Shown here: in pieces, positions 1 to 11,057 of the stretch | Layout: the number at the start of each line of letters is the position of its first letter | Numbering within the stretch: position 1 is the first letter of the stretch | Origin: Rhabdophis nuchalis | Lineage: Eukaryota; Chordata; Lepidosauria; Squamata; Natricidae | DNA length: 64,000 nt | Assembly: GCA_039707465.1 (NCBI GenBank) | Contig: CM077643.1 | Span: 48,206,605 to 48,270,604, forward strand | Direction of reading: 5' to 3' | Position numbers and translations under genes: made by a program | Notes under the pieces: generated by a model | Told to the model about the DNA's origin: nothing | The model's database searches: none | The model's input: only the letters and a program-made list of their open reading frames with translations

Positions 1-330
1 CGCCATTGGCCGGCGTGCGCAGCTGCCCGAGCTGCTTCGGCCGCTGCAGGTTCCCGCCGGGCGCGGCCTTCCGGCGCTGGAAGCGGGGGAGGGGAGGGGA
101 ACGGGGACTACGGGGCTCACCCCGCCCCCGCCGGCCAAACCTACCGGCCTGCCGAAGCAGCAGAAGCTTAGAGCGGCAGAGCGAAGCGCCGAGGGGGCGG
201 CTGCATCCGGAAACCGGGCAACCTCGGGGGCCGAGGTGAGCCGGTGAAGCGGGGCGATGCAGGCGGAGGACTGGGAGGCGCGGGAGCTGGGCTGCCTGAG
301 ACGGCGGGCGGGAGGGGAGGAGGGAGAGAA

Positions 331-666
331 AGAGCCACAGAGAGAGAGAGTCAGACAGACACAGAGAATGACAGAAAGAGACAGAAAGGGAAGGAGGGAG
401 GGAGAGAGAGATAAAGAGCCACAGAGAGAGAGAGTCAGACAGACACAGAGAATGACAGAAAGAGACAGAAAGGGAAGGAGGGAGGGAGAGAGAGATAAAG
501 AGCCACAGAGAGAGAGAGTCAGACAGACACAGAGAATGACAGAAAGAGACAGAAAGGGAAGGAGGGAGGGAGAGAGAGATAAAGAGCCACAGAGAGAGAG
601 AGTCAGACAGACACAGAGAATGATAGAAAGAGACAGAGAGGGAGGGAGGGAGGGAGGGAGAGATAA
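331..666. repeat. 84-bp tandem array, four units
   Basis: The landmark AGAGCCACAG recurs at 331, 415, 499 and 583, exactly 84 bases apart. The first three units are almost identical and the fourth diverges near its end into a GGGA run. Because 84 is a multiple of three, one frame (257-673, +) stays open through the whole array and encodes a charged repetitive peptide. I read that frame as a by-product of the period. The array lies inside the GA-rich part of the hAT-type element. Confidence 0.9.
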
Positions 667-672
667 GAGATA

Positions 673-1128
673 GAAGAGCAACCAAGATGATTAGAGGACT
701 GGAGACTAAGACATATGAAGAACGGCTGCAGGAACTGGGTATGTCTAGTTTGATGAAGAGAAGGACCAGGGGAGACATGATAGCAGTGTTCCGATATCTC
801 AGAGGGTGCCACAAAGAAGAGGGAGTCAAACTTTTCTCCAAGACACCTGGGGGCAGGACAAGGAGCAATGGGTGGAAACTAACCAAGGAGAGAAGCAACT
901 TAGAACTAAGGAGAAATTTCCTAACAGTAAGAACAATTAACCTCTGGAACAGCTTGCCTCCAGCAGTTGTGAATGCCCCAACCCTGGAAGTCTTTAAAAA
1001 GATGTTAGACAGCCATTTGTCTGAAATGGTATAGGATTCCTGCCCATGCAGGGGGTTGGACTGGAAGACCTACAAGGTCCCTTCCAACTCTGCTATTGTA
1101 TTGTATTATTGTATTATAAAGAGCCACA
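673..1128 (+). mobile_element. CR1-type LINE, 3' fragment
   Basis: Reading + strand, 687-1034 encodes the C-terminal segment of a CR1-type reverse transcriptase polyprotein (motifs [36 protein letters not shown]), ending at a stop after SEMV. It is followed by a short 3' UTR and an ATTGTATT-type tail. Five other copies in this window carry the same segment. The fragment is strongly 5'-truncated, as is typical for CR1, and it interrupts the GA-rich part of the hAT-type element. Confidence 0.9.
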
Positions 1129-1410
1129 GTGAGAGACAGACAGACTCAGAGAGAGAGACAGAGAGAAAGAGAAAGAAGGGAAGAAAGAAAAGAAAGAAAA
1201 AGAAAGTGGGACAGAGATGAAAGAGAAATTATGACCACAATTAAGGCCAAAATTTTGGTTGCTAAGCAAGACCGTTGTTAAGTGAATTCCACCACATTTT
1301 CCTAGTTGGCCACGCCCACCCGGTCACATGACTGCAGAGCCACTCCCACAAAGCAGGCCACACCCACAGAACCTGTTCCAAAAATTTTGAAACCCACCCC
1401 TGCACCACTG

Positions 1411-1807
1411 CCTATGCCACATACCTTCAGGCAGGGTGCGGCCTACCTGAGGCTGTTCCAGGTTTCATGAGACTTTGGTTCTTCAAATGGCTTCAGAGAA
1501 GGCTCTTCTGCTGCCTCTGCAAACCATGCAAAAGCACGCCCTTTTCTTGCATAATTTTGGAGGCTCCAGACACTATGCGAGCACAATGTGTGATTTCTCT
1601 CTTATGCAATTTGCGGAGGGTCTGGGGACTGCATGACAGCACCCCTCACCATTCTTGCATGGCCTTCGTAGTCTCCAAGCATTACCTGAGAACAGGGCAT
1701 GCTTTTGAGAATAATTATCAGGTGTTGGTGAGCACTGGTGTGTCACTTTTGGCACATATGTCATAGGTTTGCCGAGCTAAGCCCTCTAAGCCTATATGTT
1801 TTTCTTT
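1411..1807. other. Intergenic, no gene seen
   Basis: There is a 99-codon open frame on + and a 63-codon frame on -, but neither shows a recognisable domain. The right part (GTGTGTCACTTTTGGCACA, then CATAGGTTTGCC near 1770) resembles the right ends of the hAT-type elements at 26730 and 48035, so this may be a decayed relative. Confidence 0.4.
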
Positions 1808-2371
1808 TACAGGTAGCCCTCGTACCTTACAACAGTTCATTTAGTGATTGTTTGAAGTTATAAAGTTACAAAGGCACTGAAAAGAGTGATTTATGACCGT
1901 TTTTCACACTTACGACCATTGCAGCATCCCCATAGTCACGTGATCAAAGTTCTAATACTTGGCAACTGACTCCTATTTTTATTGCAGTCATGTGATCACC
2001 CTTTGCAACCTTTTGACAAACAGAGTTTTGTAACCAGTGGAACAACTTGCCTCCAGAAGTTGTGAATGCCCCAACCGTGGAAGTCTTTAAGAAAATGTTG
2101 GCTAGCCATTTGTCTGAAATGGTATAGGGCTCCTGCCTGGGCAGGGAGTTGGACTAGAAGACCTCCGATGTCCCTTCCAACTCTGCTATTGTATTATTGT
2201 ATAAAGTCAATGGGGAAGCCAGATTCACTTAACATCCAGGTTACTGACTTAACAACTGCAGTGATTCATTTAACAACTGGCAAAAAAAGGGAGCAAAATT
2301 CACATCAACTGTCTCACTTAGCAACAGAAATTTTGGGCTCAATTGTGGTCGTACGTTGAGGACTACCTGTA
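1808..2371 (-). mobile_element. Short inverted-terminal DNA element with possible TA target
   Basis: The left end reads TA-CAGGTAGYCCTCG and the right end GAGGACTACCTG-TA, giving matching inverted termini flanked by TA on both sides. The interior carries the family hallmarks: AAC(A)GTTCATTTAGTGA, 'TTTTTCACACTTACGACC', and 'CACTTAACATCC'-like segments. Related copies are at 4449, 22767, 54207 and 58790. This copy is in reverse orientation relative to those and is split by a CR1 fragment at about 2036-2205. It has no coding capacity. The TA target suggests a Tc1/mariner-type mover, which is inference. Confidence 0.65.
2036..2205 (+). mobile_element. CR1-type LINE, extreme 3' fragment
   Basis: The sequence encodes the last residues of the CR1 frame (equivalents of WNNLPPEVVNAP and FKKML.SHLSEMV), then the family's 3' UTR and a short ATTGTATTATTG tail. 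It sits within the inverted-terminal element at 1808-2371, so it is younger than that element. Confidence 0.85.
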
Positions 2372-2374
2372 TGT

Positions 2375-3147
2375 GTTCAGCATACCCCATAAGGATCTCA
2401 AGCCACAAAGGCTGATTAAAAATGCCTTCAACTAAATCTGCGTCTTAAAAACTTGAATAAGAAGAAAGCAGCCTTTCAGGAAGGAAGCATTTTTTCCCCA
2501 GCTACAGTATCAAGACATGAGAAGCACTTGTGAGGAGCAGAACTGACAGCTGTGAAATGTACGGCAAAAGACAGTTTTCCTGTGGGCTGCTGCAATTTAG
2601 GCCATTGCTATGCTGACACATCACAACTGCTTTTTGTCTTCTGCAGCTTGTGGCAATGCCAGATGAAGTTCTCCGCACTTCACCTCACTGGGTTTTTTTA
2701 TCAGAAAGGGCTTATCCACGGAGACTATGGGCAATGAACACCTCCTCTAAGTCTGTTGACTTGCTGTCGGAAAGTGAGGTGGGTTTTCCCATGGCATGTT
2801 GCTAACAAGTATAATTGAACAGAGCGCGCGTGAAGGACTCCATATAGCCACAACACTTCATTTAAAAAATACACCCGGGAAACAAGAAAAAGGCAGAGAT
2901 CACTTCCTACAGGAGTATGATGCTAGTGTTGAAAAGAACTGCATTCCGTTCACAGTTCTTGGAAAGGCGTTGTAATAGTTTTAAGAATATCAGAACCTTA
3001 GCATTCATAAGCGTTTCGGTTTTGTGATTTTTTAAAACATTAGAAGTGTTTAGAATACCGCAAATGAATATTCACTTTCTCTAATTCAGGAGTGCAAAAC
3101 TATTTTCCGACAGAGACACAGTGTTAGAATTAAGTCTAGGGGAGCTG
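2375..3147. other. Intergenic, no gene seen
   Basis: This is ordinary-composition DNA. Only short open frames occur (longest about 61 codons at 2552-2737), without splice-consistent or domain support. Confidence 0.5.
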
Positions 3148-3535
3148 CTAATATATCCCTTCAACCGATCCGCTCCCACAGAGAGGGCCTTCTCAGGGTA
3201 CCGTCGGCCGGGCAATGCTGGTTGGCGGTGCCCAGGAGAAGAGCCTTCCCCCTGATCTACGCACCATCGTGGACCTCCGCCTTTTCAGCCAACGTCTTAA
3301 AACCTATTTATTCCAACAAGCCGGCCTAGCATAACCCCGTTTCTGATTTTTATAGGGATAATTTTAAATTTTAGAGCGTTATTATTTTTAGCACAGGGAA
3401 TTATTTAATTAGTTTTTAAAAAATTTGGATTTTTGTATTTTGTATGTTTTTAATGATGCCTGTGCACCGCCATGGGTCTTTTTTTTAGGAGGGCGGGGTA
3501 TAAATTTAATAAAATAAATAAAAAAATAAAAAAAA
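3148..3535 (+). mobile_element. L2-type LINE, 3' fragment
   Basis: The + strand carries degraded equivalents of the C-terminal block seen intact at 6430-7466: 'RSHREGLL', then a deletion, then 'LPPDLRTIVDLRLFSQRLKTYLF'. A 3' UTR follows with the diagnostic TGTGCACCGCCATGGGTC stretch and a GGTATAAATTTAATAAAATAAATA tail. The copy is 5'-truncated and internally deleted. Confidence 0.85.
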
Positions 3536-3724
3536 TAAAAATGGAAAGCAGAAAAGTAGATATCCCGAAAGGCAAAAAGTAGGAAGAATCAGGAGAGATT
3601 AGTTCTGTTTTCTGTTTAAACATTATTAAAATTAACAGAACAGGTAAGCTGTGAAGTAAATGATGAATAATAAATCTCACTGTAAGTTGATTCTTTCACA
3701 TTTAGTTAATAATATTCCTGTTAT

Positions 3725-4065
3725 GGGATGGGATGGCTAAGATGCTGAGCTTGTTGACCAGAAAGGTTGGCAGTTCAGTGGTTCGGACCCCTAGCACCAC
3801 ATAACGGAGTCGGCTCCCATTACTTATCCCAGCTTCTGCCAACTTAGCAGTTTGAAAACATGTAAAAATGCAAGTAGAAAAATAGGGACCACTTTGGTGG
3901 GAAAGTAACAGCATTCCGTGCACCTTTGGCATTTAGTCATGCCGGCCATATGACCACGGAGATGTCTTCGGACAGCGCTGGCTCTTCGGCTTTGAAACGG
4001 AGATGAGCACCACTTCCTAGACTTGGGGACAACTAGCACATATGTGCGAGGGGAACCTTTACCTA
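3725..4065 (+). mobile_element. tRNA-headed SINE, near full length
   Basis: The left end is a tRNA-like head: an A-box-like TGGCTAAGATGC region is followed by a B-box-like GTGGTTCGGACCCC. A family body follows (ATAGGGACCAC, GGGAAAGTAACAGC, GCCGGCCATATGACC), then the 3' end AGCACATATGTGCGAGGGGA. The A-box lacks the first half found in other copies. Four more copies, all in the opposite orientation, are at 23403, 33245, 35115 and 45814. This matches an abundant squamate (Sauria-like) SINE type; I cannot name the subfamily without a library. Confidence 0.85.
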
Positions 4066-4448
4066 TATTTCTGTTATATCACATCAAAACTTAACATTTA
4101 ATGGCAACTTTTGAAAGGATTCCAGAGACTATACTGAAAGCTTTTAGGACTGAGTGTGGTGAAGAGACTTAGGTCAATTTTGGTCTCTAAATTGAAGAGA
4201 CTGGTAGAAGACTTGTTGGCCACAAACCACGTTTTAGTTTGTTCTCCCAGAGCAATGAGCCAATGATTCAAAGAGAGTTGAATTCAAAGACTTTATTGTT
4301 GTGCAAGGCACCAAGTGGACACCTTAAGCTGATAACATCAGTAAATTCCAGCTGTAAAGGAAATGGGAGTGCCCTGACACAGGTATGCATTAAAGTTTTT
4401 ATACTTTCTTACAAGGTTACAATTTTACTCATTGGTTATCTACTACCG

Positions 4449-4990
4449 GTAGTGCTCACCTTATGACCACAATTGAACCTAATATTTCCATTTCTAAGCA
4501 AGAGAATTGTTAAGTGAGTTTTGCCCCATTTTACTCCCTGTCTTGTCTCAGTTGTTAAGTGAATCACTGCAGAGAATAGAATAGAATGGGATGGGATGGA
4601 ACAGAATTGAACAGAACAGAATGGAATAGATTAGGATGGGATGGGATAGGATGGAACAACAGAACAGAACAGAATAGAATAGCTTTATTGTCAGTTTTAG
4701 TGCACGTTAATCGGCATTCATTTAAAATGAAATTTCATTGCATACAGCTCTCAAAGGGTCACCACCTCCAATATACACTACATAAACATGACAAAATAAA
4801 TAAATAAATATAAAATTATGCATATAGCCACATATATTATATGACGCAGAGAAACAACAGTCTAGTTTGGTTAAGTTAGTAACAACGGTTGTTAAGTGAA
4901 TCTAGTTTCCCAATTGACTTTGCTTGTCAAAGGATCACAAAAGTCAATCATATAACCCCAGGACACTGCAACCATCCATAAGCTAAATCG
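4449..4990 (+). mobile_element. Inverted-terminal DNA element, interrupted copy
   Basis: The left part (GTAGTGCTCACCTTATGACC, then TTGTTAAGTGA and GTTAAGTGAATCACTGCAG) and the right part (AGTAACAACGGTTGTTAAGT, CCCAATTGACTTTGCTTGTC, GACACTGCAACCAT) belong to the same family as 22767-23153. They are split by an AATAG-rich insertion at about 4574-4850. The right terminus is degraded and I do not see a clean target duplication. Confidence 0.6.
4574..4850. repeat. AATAG/GGATG microsatellite plus unclassified retroelement tail
   Basis: Positions 4574-4690 are an imperfect 5-bp repeat of AATAG and its variants (GGATG, GAACA). It runs into GCTTTATTGTCAGTTTTAGT and a further 120 bases ending in AAATAAATAAAT. 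Runs of AATAG at a retroelement tail are known from snake CR1-like LINEs. The element here is not the CR1 seen elsewhere in the window and I cannot classify it. Confidence 0.55.
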
Positions 4991-6220
4991 TCCCGTAAGC
5001 TAAATGTCATGTTACTTTTTATTAATGGGTACATGTGAACTTTTCTTAGAACTGTTTTCAGACAACCTCTTTCCATATGCCCCTCTCCCCCCCAATCTGT
5101 GACTTGTGTAGTTTCTAGCAAACTCAAAGCTAATTTTATCTGTAGTTTAGCATCTGTCCAGCAAATTCCCATTTACTGTATCTTAACTAGGTCATTGCCC
5201 CACTGTTTGCAAATAGCTTTTGTTTTACTTAAATCTTTATGAAGCATCTTAAAGCATTTTTCTACCTAGAACCTCTTCTATGAGCTAATATTATATATTT
5301 GGTCTTTACTGATCCAACCTTGCCTGTACCAGGATAGACTACCAGGCCTTCAGACTCACTTTGGCATGCATGAAATTCCAGAGTCAACCTGCACATCTTT
5401 AAGTAGACTTTTGATATTCTGCCAGTCATGGTCAAAAAGACTGGACTTGGAGAATCAAGGAGCAAGTACACTAAAAGTCCTGTTGATGCCAGCCTCAAAG
5501 TCAATAACAATAGGACAAGACCAACCCATATGGGTTAATGTTGACTTACATATCTTTGAAGTTAATTCTTTGTAACTTACTCAACTTTTTCTAAAGTGTC
5601 AGAAATGCACAAATATTTTAACTGAATATAGCAAATTTGAGGAGTATAAAATATATTTCTATATTCACTTTAAAGAAATATTTAATCAACAGCCAAAATA
5701 AGCTAAAGAAAATTCAGAGCCAACATTGTTGTAGCAGATCTGTGTCTCTTAGTACTAAATGTGTAGAAGTGATGTTCAACATTTAATAAAAAGAAACAAT
5801 TTTTTAAAAGAAAACTTTAAAAAATAACTTGGTGGACAAAAAAATCCCAAATCCACAGTTGGGAATTCATTTGTTAAATTCACTCCAAAATTATATAGAA
5901 GAGTATGCAAGATTTTGAGTTTCTAAACTCTTCATTAGGCAAGAGAAGGAAAAAGCACTAATCAAAAAATATAAGGGACTTGTATCACCTTGGCTGTTTT
6001 CTCTTGGACATGTCCCAATATGTTAGTGTCCTTTCTGAATAGTGTCCTAAGCTGGACACAATACATGCTTTCTGACCAGTGCAAAACAAAAATAAACGAT
6101 GACTTACAAGTTTAAAACATTAGGTCAAATATTAGATTTATGAGTTTTACAGCACAGAGTCAGTCTGAGGCAGTGGAATCAGTACTAGGGCAGGGACAGA
6201 AAGGCAGGTATGATTTTAAA
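4991..6220. other. Intergenic, no gene seen
   Basis: This is AT-rich DNA with only short open frames in either strand. No splice-supported coding, repeats or RNA genes were recognised. Confidence 0.5.
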
Positions 6221-6221
6221 A

Positions 6222-7468
6222 AAATAATAATAATAATAATAATAATTTTAATTTATATCCCGCTCTCTCTCCCCAAGGGGACTCGAGGCGGGGCACAGGC
6301 AATTAAAAATACAAATAAACCACAAACAAATACAAAATACAGAGTTAAAAATAGATTAAATAGATCCTGCGCTAAAACCCATAAACTAAACTAAAAATTA
6401 TCCCTAAAAAACCCTAACCTAAAAAGAGACTACCCAAGGCCGGCCAGACGAAAAAAGTGCGTCTTTAATTTTAAGCGGAAGGAGCGGAGGTCCGTGGTTG
6501 TCCTGATATCGGGGGGAAGGTCATTCCAGAGGGCTGGGCCCGCCACAGAGAAGGCCCTTCCCCTGGGCGCCGCCCGCTGACAAAGTCTAGTGGACGGCAC
6601 CCGGAGAAGTCCCTCTCTGTGGGAGCGAATCGGCCGTGAGGATGTATGGGGCAGGATCCGATCCCGCAGGTAGCTAGGTCCCGAGCCATGGAGCGCTTTG
6701 AAGATGGTAATTAACACCTTGAAGCGCACCCGGAAGACGACAGGTAGCCAGTGCAGCTCGCGCAACAGCGGTGTTACATGGGCAAACCTAGAGGTGCCCA
6801 TAATTGCTCGCGCGGCTGCATTCTGGACCAACTGAAGCCTCCGGGTACACCTCAAGGGGAGCCCCATGTAGAGAGAGTTGCAATAATCCAGTCGGGATGT
6901 CACGAGAGCATGAGTGACTGTGCGAAGGGCGTCCCGATCCAATAGGGGGCGCAACTGGCGTACCAGGCGAACCTGGTAAAACGCCCTCCTGGCCACGGCT
7001 GTCACTTGATCTTCCATGGACAGCCGGGTATCCAGGAGGACACCCAAGTTGCGCGCCCCATCCACAGGGGCAAGATGTTCGCCCCCTATGGCCAGCGTTG
7101 GAGAGAGCTGGTTGAATCGGGCAGCCGGAAACCACAGCCACTCGGTCTTGGTCGGGTTGAGCCTAAGTCCGTTACTTCCCATCCAGATCCGCACGGCTTC
7201 CAGGCACTGGCACATCACCGCTACGGCATCGTTGGGGTGGTTTGGGGTAGATATGTACAGCTGGGTGTCATCAGCGTACAGGTGGTACTCTACCCCAAAA
7301 CCACGGATGATCTCGCCCAGCGGCTTCATGTATGCGTTAAACAGGAGAGGCGAGAGGACCGACCCCTGAGGCACCCCGCATGTGAGGGGTCTCGGGGTCG
7401 ACCTCTGCTCTCCTGCCCGCACAAATTGCGATCGGCCAGAGAGGTAGGAGGAGAACCACCGTAAAACC
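6222..7468 (-). mobile_element. L2-type LINE, 5'-truncated, long open reverse transcriptase frame
   Basis: The - strand is open from about 7466 to the stop at 6430, roughly 345 codons of LINE homology. It contains CGVPQGSVLSPLLFN (palm), the catalytic HLYADDTQLY box near 7270, NPTKTEWLWF, and the C-terminal block with FKALHGSGPSYL, RSHREGLLRVPS and WNDLPPDIRTT. A 3' UTR and an (ATT)n tail at 6222-6246 follow. The element lacks its endonuclease half, so it is dead. However, the surviving reading frame has no stops, which suggests a fairly recent insertion. It serves as the reference copy for the fragments at 3148, 14398, 19795, 25893, 45397 and 49556. Confidence 0.9.
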
Positions 7469-7574
7469 ACCGTAAAAAAAAGCATTGTTCTGCCTCTTTT
7501 GTACATATGTTATGATGTCACAGGCATGTATGAAAGGAGTGGAGCCAGCAATACAGTGGTGTGGTGCTGTTTTT

Positions 7575-8500
7575 GTTTTACAATATACAATAGCCGAGTT
7601 GGAAGGGACCTTGGAGGTCTTCTAGTCCAACCCCCTGCCTAGGCAGGGACCTTATACCATTTCAGACAAATGGTTATCTAACATCTTCTTAAAGACTTCC
7701 AGGGTTGGGGCATTCACAACTTCTGGAGGCAAGCTGTTCCACTGGTTAATTGTTCTAACTGTCAGAAAATTTCTCCTTAGTTCTAAGTTGCTTCTCTCCT
7801 TGATTAGTTTCCACCCATTGCTTCTTGTCCTATCCTCAGGTGCTTTGGAGAATAGCTTGACTCCCTCTTTGTGGCAGCCCCTGAGATATCGGAAGACTGC
7901 TATCATGTCTTCCCTAGTCCTTCTTTTCATTAAACTAGACATAGGCAGTTCCTGCAACCGTTCTTCATATGTGTTAGTCTCCAATCTCCTAATCATCTTT
8001 GTTGCTCTTCTCTGCACTCTTTCTAGAGTCTCCACATCTTTTCTACATCATGGCGACAAAAACTGATTGCAGGATTCCACGTGTGGCCTTACCAAGGCAT
8101 TATAAAGTGGTATTATCACCTTACGTGATCTTGATTCTATCCCTCTGTTGATGCAGCCTAGAACTCTGTTGGCTTTTTTGACAGCTGCTGCACACTGCTG
8201 GCTCATATCTAAATGGTTGTCCACTAGGACTCCAAGATCCCTCTCACAGTTGCTACTATTGAGCAATGTACCACCTATACTGTACCTGTGCATTTTGTTT
8301 TTCTTGCCTAAATGTAGAACCTTACTCTTTTAACCATTGAATTTCATTTTGTTAGATAGTGCCCAGTGTTCAAGTTTGTCATGATCCTTCTGTATCTTAA
8401 GCCTATCTTCTGGAGTGTTGGCTATTCCTGCCAGCTTGGTGTCATCTGCAAAGTTGATGAGTTCCCCATTTATTCCCTCATCCAAATCATTGCTTTGATC
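7575..8500 (-). mobile_element. CR1-type LINE, 5'-truncated, includes catalytic box
   Basis: This is one of the two longest CR1 copies here. Reading -, it begins with NDLDEG and the FADDTKLAG catalytic box (about 8440). It continues through [42 protein letters not shown] and [19 protein letters not shown] to the terminal HLSEMV at 7652. The frame is broken near 8048 and 8330 by small shifts. The 3' tail (left side) is ACAATATACAATAG. Confidence 0.9.
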
Positions 8501-10374
8501 AAGCTCTGCAGACGTCCATGATCTCAGAAATAGGTTTGCAGTCAGAATACATTTATAGATGCACATAACCCCGCTCTGAAACAGAGAAGTCATATCTCCC
8601 CAATATTCTGTATTATTCCGGAAAGTTTTAAAAACCTCTATGAAGAAGGTAGTTGTGAACCATTTCCTCTAACATGCCAAGAAAATTGCATGGAAATATC
8701 TAGATTAAATCACCGTCATAACTGAACTCAAATTGATGGCAAATTCACTTTTAATTAAAAAAAAATCCTGAGCTGTGGATTTTGGACATTCCTCCCCCCG
8801 CCCCCCAGGATGTATGAAGAAAAGTATGGTTCCTTTTTTTGTGAACAAAAAATAGTGAATAAGCATATAGAAATAGTGGATAAGAAAAAGCAAAGACTTC
8901 CATTTTTTCCTGATAGATGGTTATTGTGGGATGACTGCAACTACCAACTTTCCTTGATATTTCAAAGTTAAGATATTTTATTTATATAAATAGAATACAT
9001 TTGGATGATATGAATTCATACTTGAGCACAGCTCCCAGAAAGAATCACAAGCATATTTCAAAGAAAACCAAGGTCCCAGGAATAAGAATGGTCAAGATTT
9101 CTTTTTGAGAAACAACACAACACTGGACTTCTCTCAATAGGAAGATTTTGTGGCGAGCCGCTGTTTTCATATCCATCTGGTATAGATCTACATTATGGAG
9201 GTTATGGGACATGCCTTGAGGGTCTCTTTTTGTTTGTTTGTTTTTAATGTATTTTACTGGCTTTTTCCTGCCGCAGGACTTCCAAGTACTTCTTATCTTA
9301 GGTCATCCCTGATTTTCCCTTCTGGAAACAATTATCTCTTTTGGAATATTGCAGCTACATAAGTGTGTGCTCTGCCCCAAGCTATGCAGAGGTAGCATAT
9401 GTGGCATTGTGGGGATGATCTCCAGGAACGGCATCTTTTGTGCCACCCAAGGGTTTGTTTCAATCTCAGCCGAAGTATGCAGAAACTATAAATTTTCCCC
9501 AATTCTCTGAAAATGCATGCATATGTCCTTCGATTGCGCATTTGGGAAGTCTGGGAGCTGGTATCGAAACAAATATTCAGGATACTCCATTGGGAGGACT
9601 CCCCAAGTTTGCATTGTAGGACATTTGTTGGGAAGTTGAGATGGTCCTTTCCTCTTCCTATTTTTTTAAAAAATGAAACCGGATATTTTTGGGTCTCTGA
9701 AAGCTTTTGGGTCTCTGAAAGCGATGGAAATGAGCTTCTACTCTCCTGCTTTTATGCCAGAATGAGATTCAAATCGCCATCTGTTTTTAACAGCTCAACT
9801 TCTAGAAAGACAGTCTGTCCAATTTAGCTAATCCCAACTGGGTTTATCTCTCTTTTGCTGGTATCTGAAATATGCACAAGGTTAGGCCAACTCACAGCAG
9901 GGGATCGCATGTTTGCATATGCATGAGGAAATTGAGCTGGCCAACCCACAAACTCGCTTTTTTCATAGAGATTCATAGGAGTATAAGAGACAGCCTTATA
10001 AGGAATCAGTCAGTCCCCCCCCCCCCCACCTTTTTATATTTTTTATAGCTTCAGCATAGAGCCTGCAGGATCCTTTTCCAAGTTGGTGTCCTCCAGGTTA
10101 GATTATGCCATCTAGGTTGAAAATAAACATCTGTGATTTTTGAATGTGAATGCTTATGTAAGATATTTTTCCTCACATACCATGCAAATGAATATATAAT
10201 ATCTGGCAGCAATTGATAAGATTTTTTAAAATATATGTCGTCTTTGTTTCATTTGCCTTTTATCTTTTTCATAAATCATTCCAAAGTTATACTGTAGAAA
10301 AATGTATGAATAAAATGACTGTGTGTGTGTGTGTGTGTTTTGCATTAAAATGCTTTTCTGGATTGGGACGTTCT
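8501..10374. other. Intergenic, no gene seen
   Basis: I see no coding exon, RNA gene or recognisable element. A C-run lies at 10016-10027, a TG dinucleotide run at 10319-10339 just beyond it, and a small direct repeat of GGGTCTCTGAAAGC near 9692-9722. The longest open frame (104 codons, 9513-9827, +) has no recognisable domain. Confidence 0.5.
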
Positions 10375-10850
10375 GATGTCACTCATAGATGGGCTCTTGC
10401 CATTATCTCTCCATGGGTCTGGCCTTTAACACCACCCAGAAACTACAGCTGGTCCAGAATGTGGTGATGGGCATTCTTTGGCACACTTATCTAACACCTC
10501 TGCTGTGTGCACTGGCTTCCATTAAGTTTCCTGGAACAATTAACAGATTAACAGAGTTGGAAGGGACTCTGCAGGTCATCTAGTCCAACCCCCTGCTCAA
10601 GCAGGAGACCCTACATCTGCCTCTACCTAGGATCGAACTCACAACCTCCTGCTTGTGAGGCAAGAGCTCCACCTCTAGGCCACAGGGTATGCATATTCAA
10701 GTAGCTAGTTACTATTTATAAAGTCTTCCATGACATTGGCTCTAGATATTTGTGGGGTCATTGAATAATGCCTATCTGTTCAGTAAGATCTGATAGAACT
10801 GATATGTTCTGAGTCCCTTCCATTAAACAGTGTCTCTTGTAGAATCCAGG
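10375..10850 (+). mobile_element. Old L2-type LINE fragment split by a SINE
   Basis: The + strand shows a decayed version of the L2 C-terminal block: KLQLVQNVV, then HTYLTPLL and 'ALASIKF' (compare LQLVQNAAARAI, HVTPLLRELHW). After the inserted SINE (10541-10687) it resumes with 'YKVFHDIGSRYLWG'-like sequence. Divergence from the 6430-7466 copy is high, so this is an old insertion. Confidence 0.65.
10541..10687 (-). mobile_element. tRNA-headed SINE with CR1-type tail
   Basis: Read on the - strand, it starts with CTGTGGCCTAGAGGTGGAG (A-box region) and has GTGAGTTCGATCC as B-box. It then changes into the 3' end of the window's CR1 elements: GGGGGTTGGACTAGATGACC followed by CCCTTCCAACTCTG. A tRNA promoter joined to a LINE 3' end is the design of SINEs moved by that LINE; tortoise-type tRNA/CR1 SINEs are the known parallel. 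It differs from the other SINE family in the window, whose tail is unrelated to CR1. Confidence 0.75.
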
Positions 10851-11057
10851 AAGCCAATCAGAATAGAGCTGGAAGGGATCTTGGAACCCATCATCTCACT
10901 TTGTCAAATTGCTTTTGCTGTAAAAGACTATGCCTACATTGGCAAAACTGGTGATGGATCGATTCGTTATATGCCATCCAGTTATTTTTGATGCCTAACG
11001 ATTACATAGCTAGCCAGCATTGCTTTGTGAAGAAACTGGGGGAATAGAAAACTTGAA

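Larger units (their letters stand above)
1..1410. mobile_element. Non-autonomous hAT-type element, left end outside window
   Basis: The right terminus reads CACCACTG and ends at 1410. The last 160 bases before it closely match the right part of the complete element at 17472-18582: both run from AAAATTTTGGTTGCTAAGCA through a 'GGCCACGCCCACC' stretch. Both copies share the same architecture, a GC-rich left part followed by GA-rich simple sequence. A CR1 fragment (about 673-1128) is inserted in the GA-rich part. The left end and its target duplication are outside the window, so the extent to the left is inferred. No transposase frame is present. Confidence 0.6.

Noticed and set aside
257..673. 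138-codon frame rich in Arg, Glu and Gln
   Set aside because: It is an 84-bp tandem repeat whose period is a multiple of three; no independent evidence of coding.
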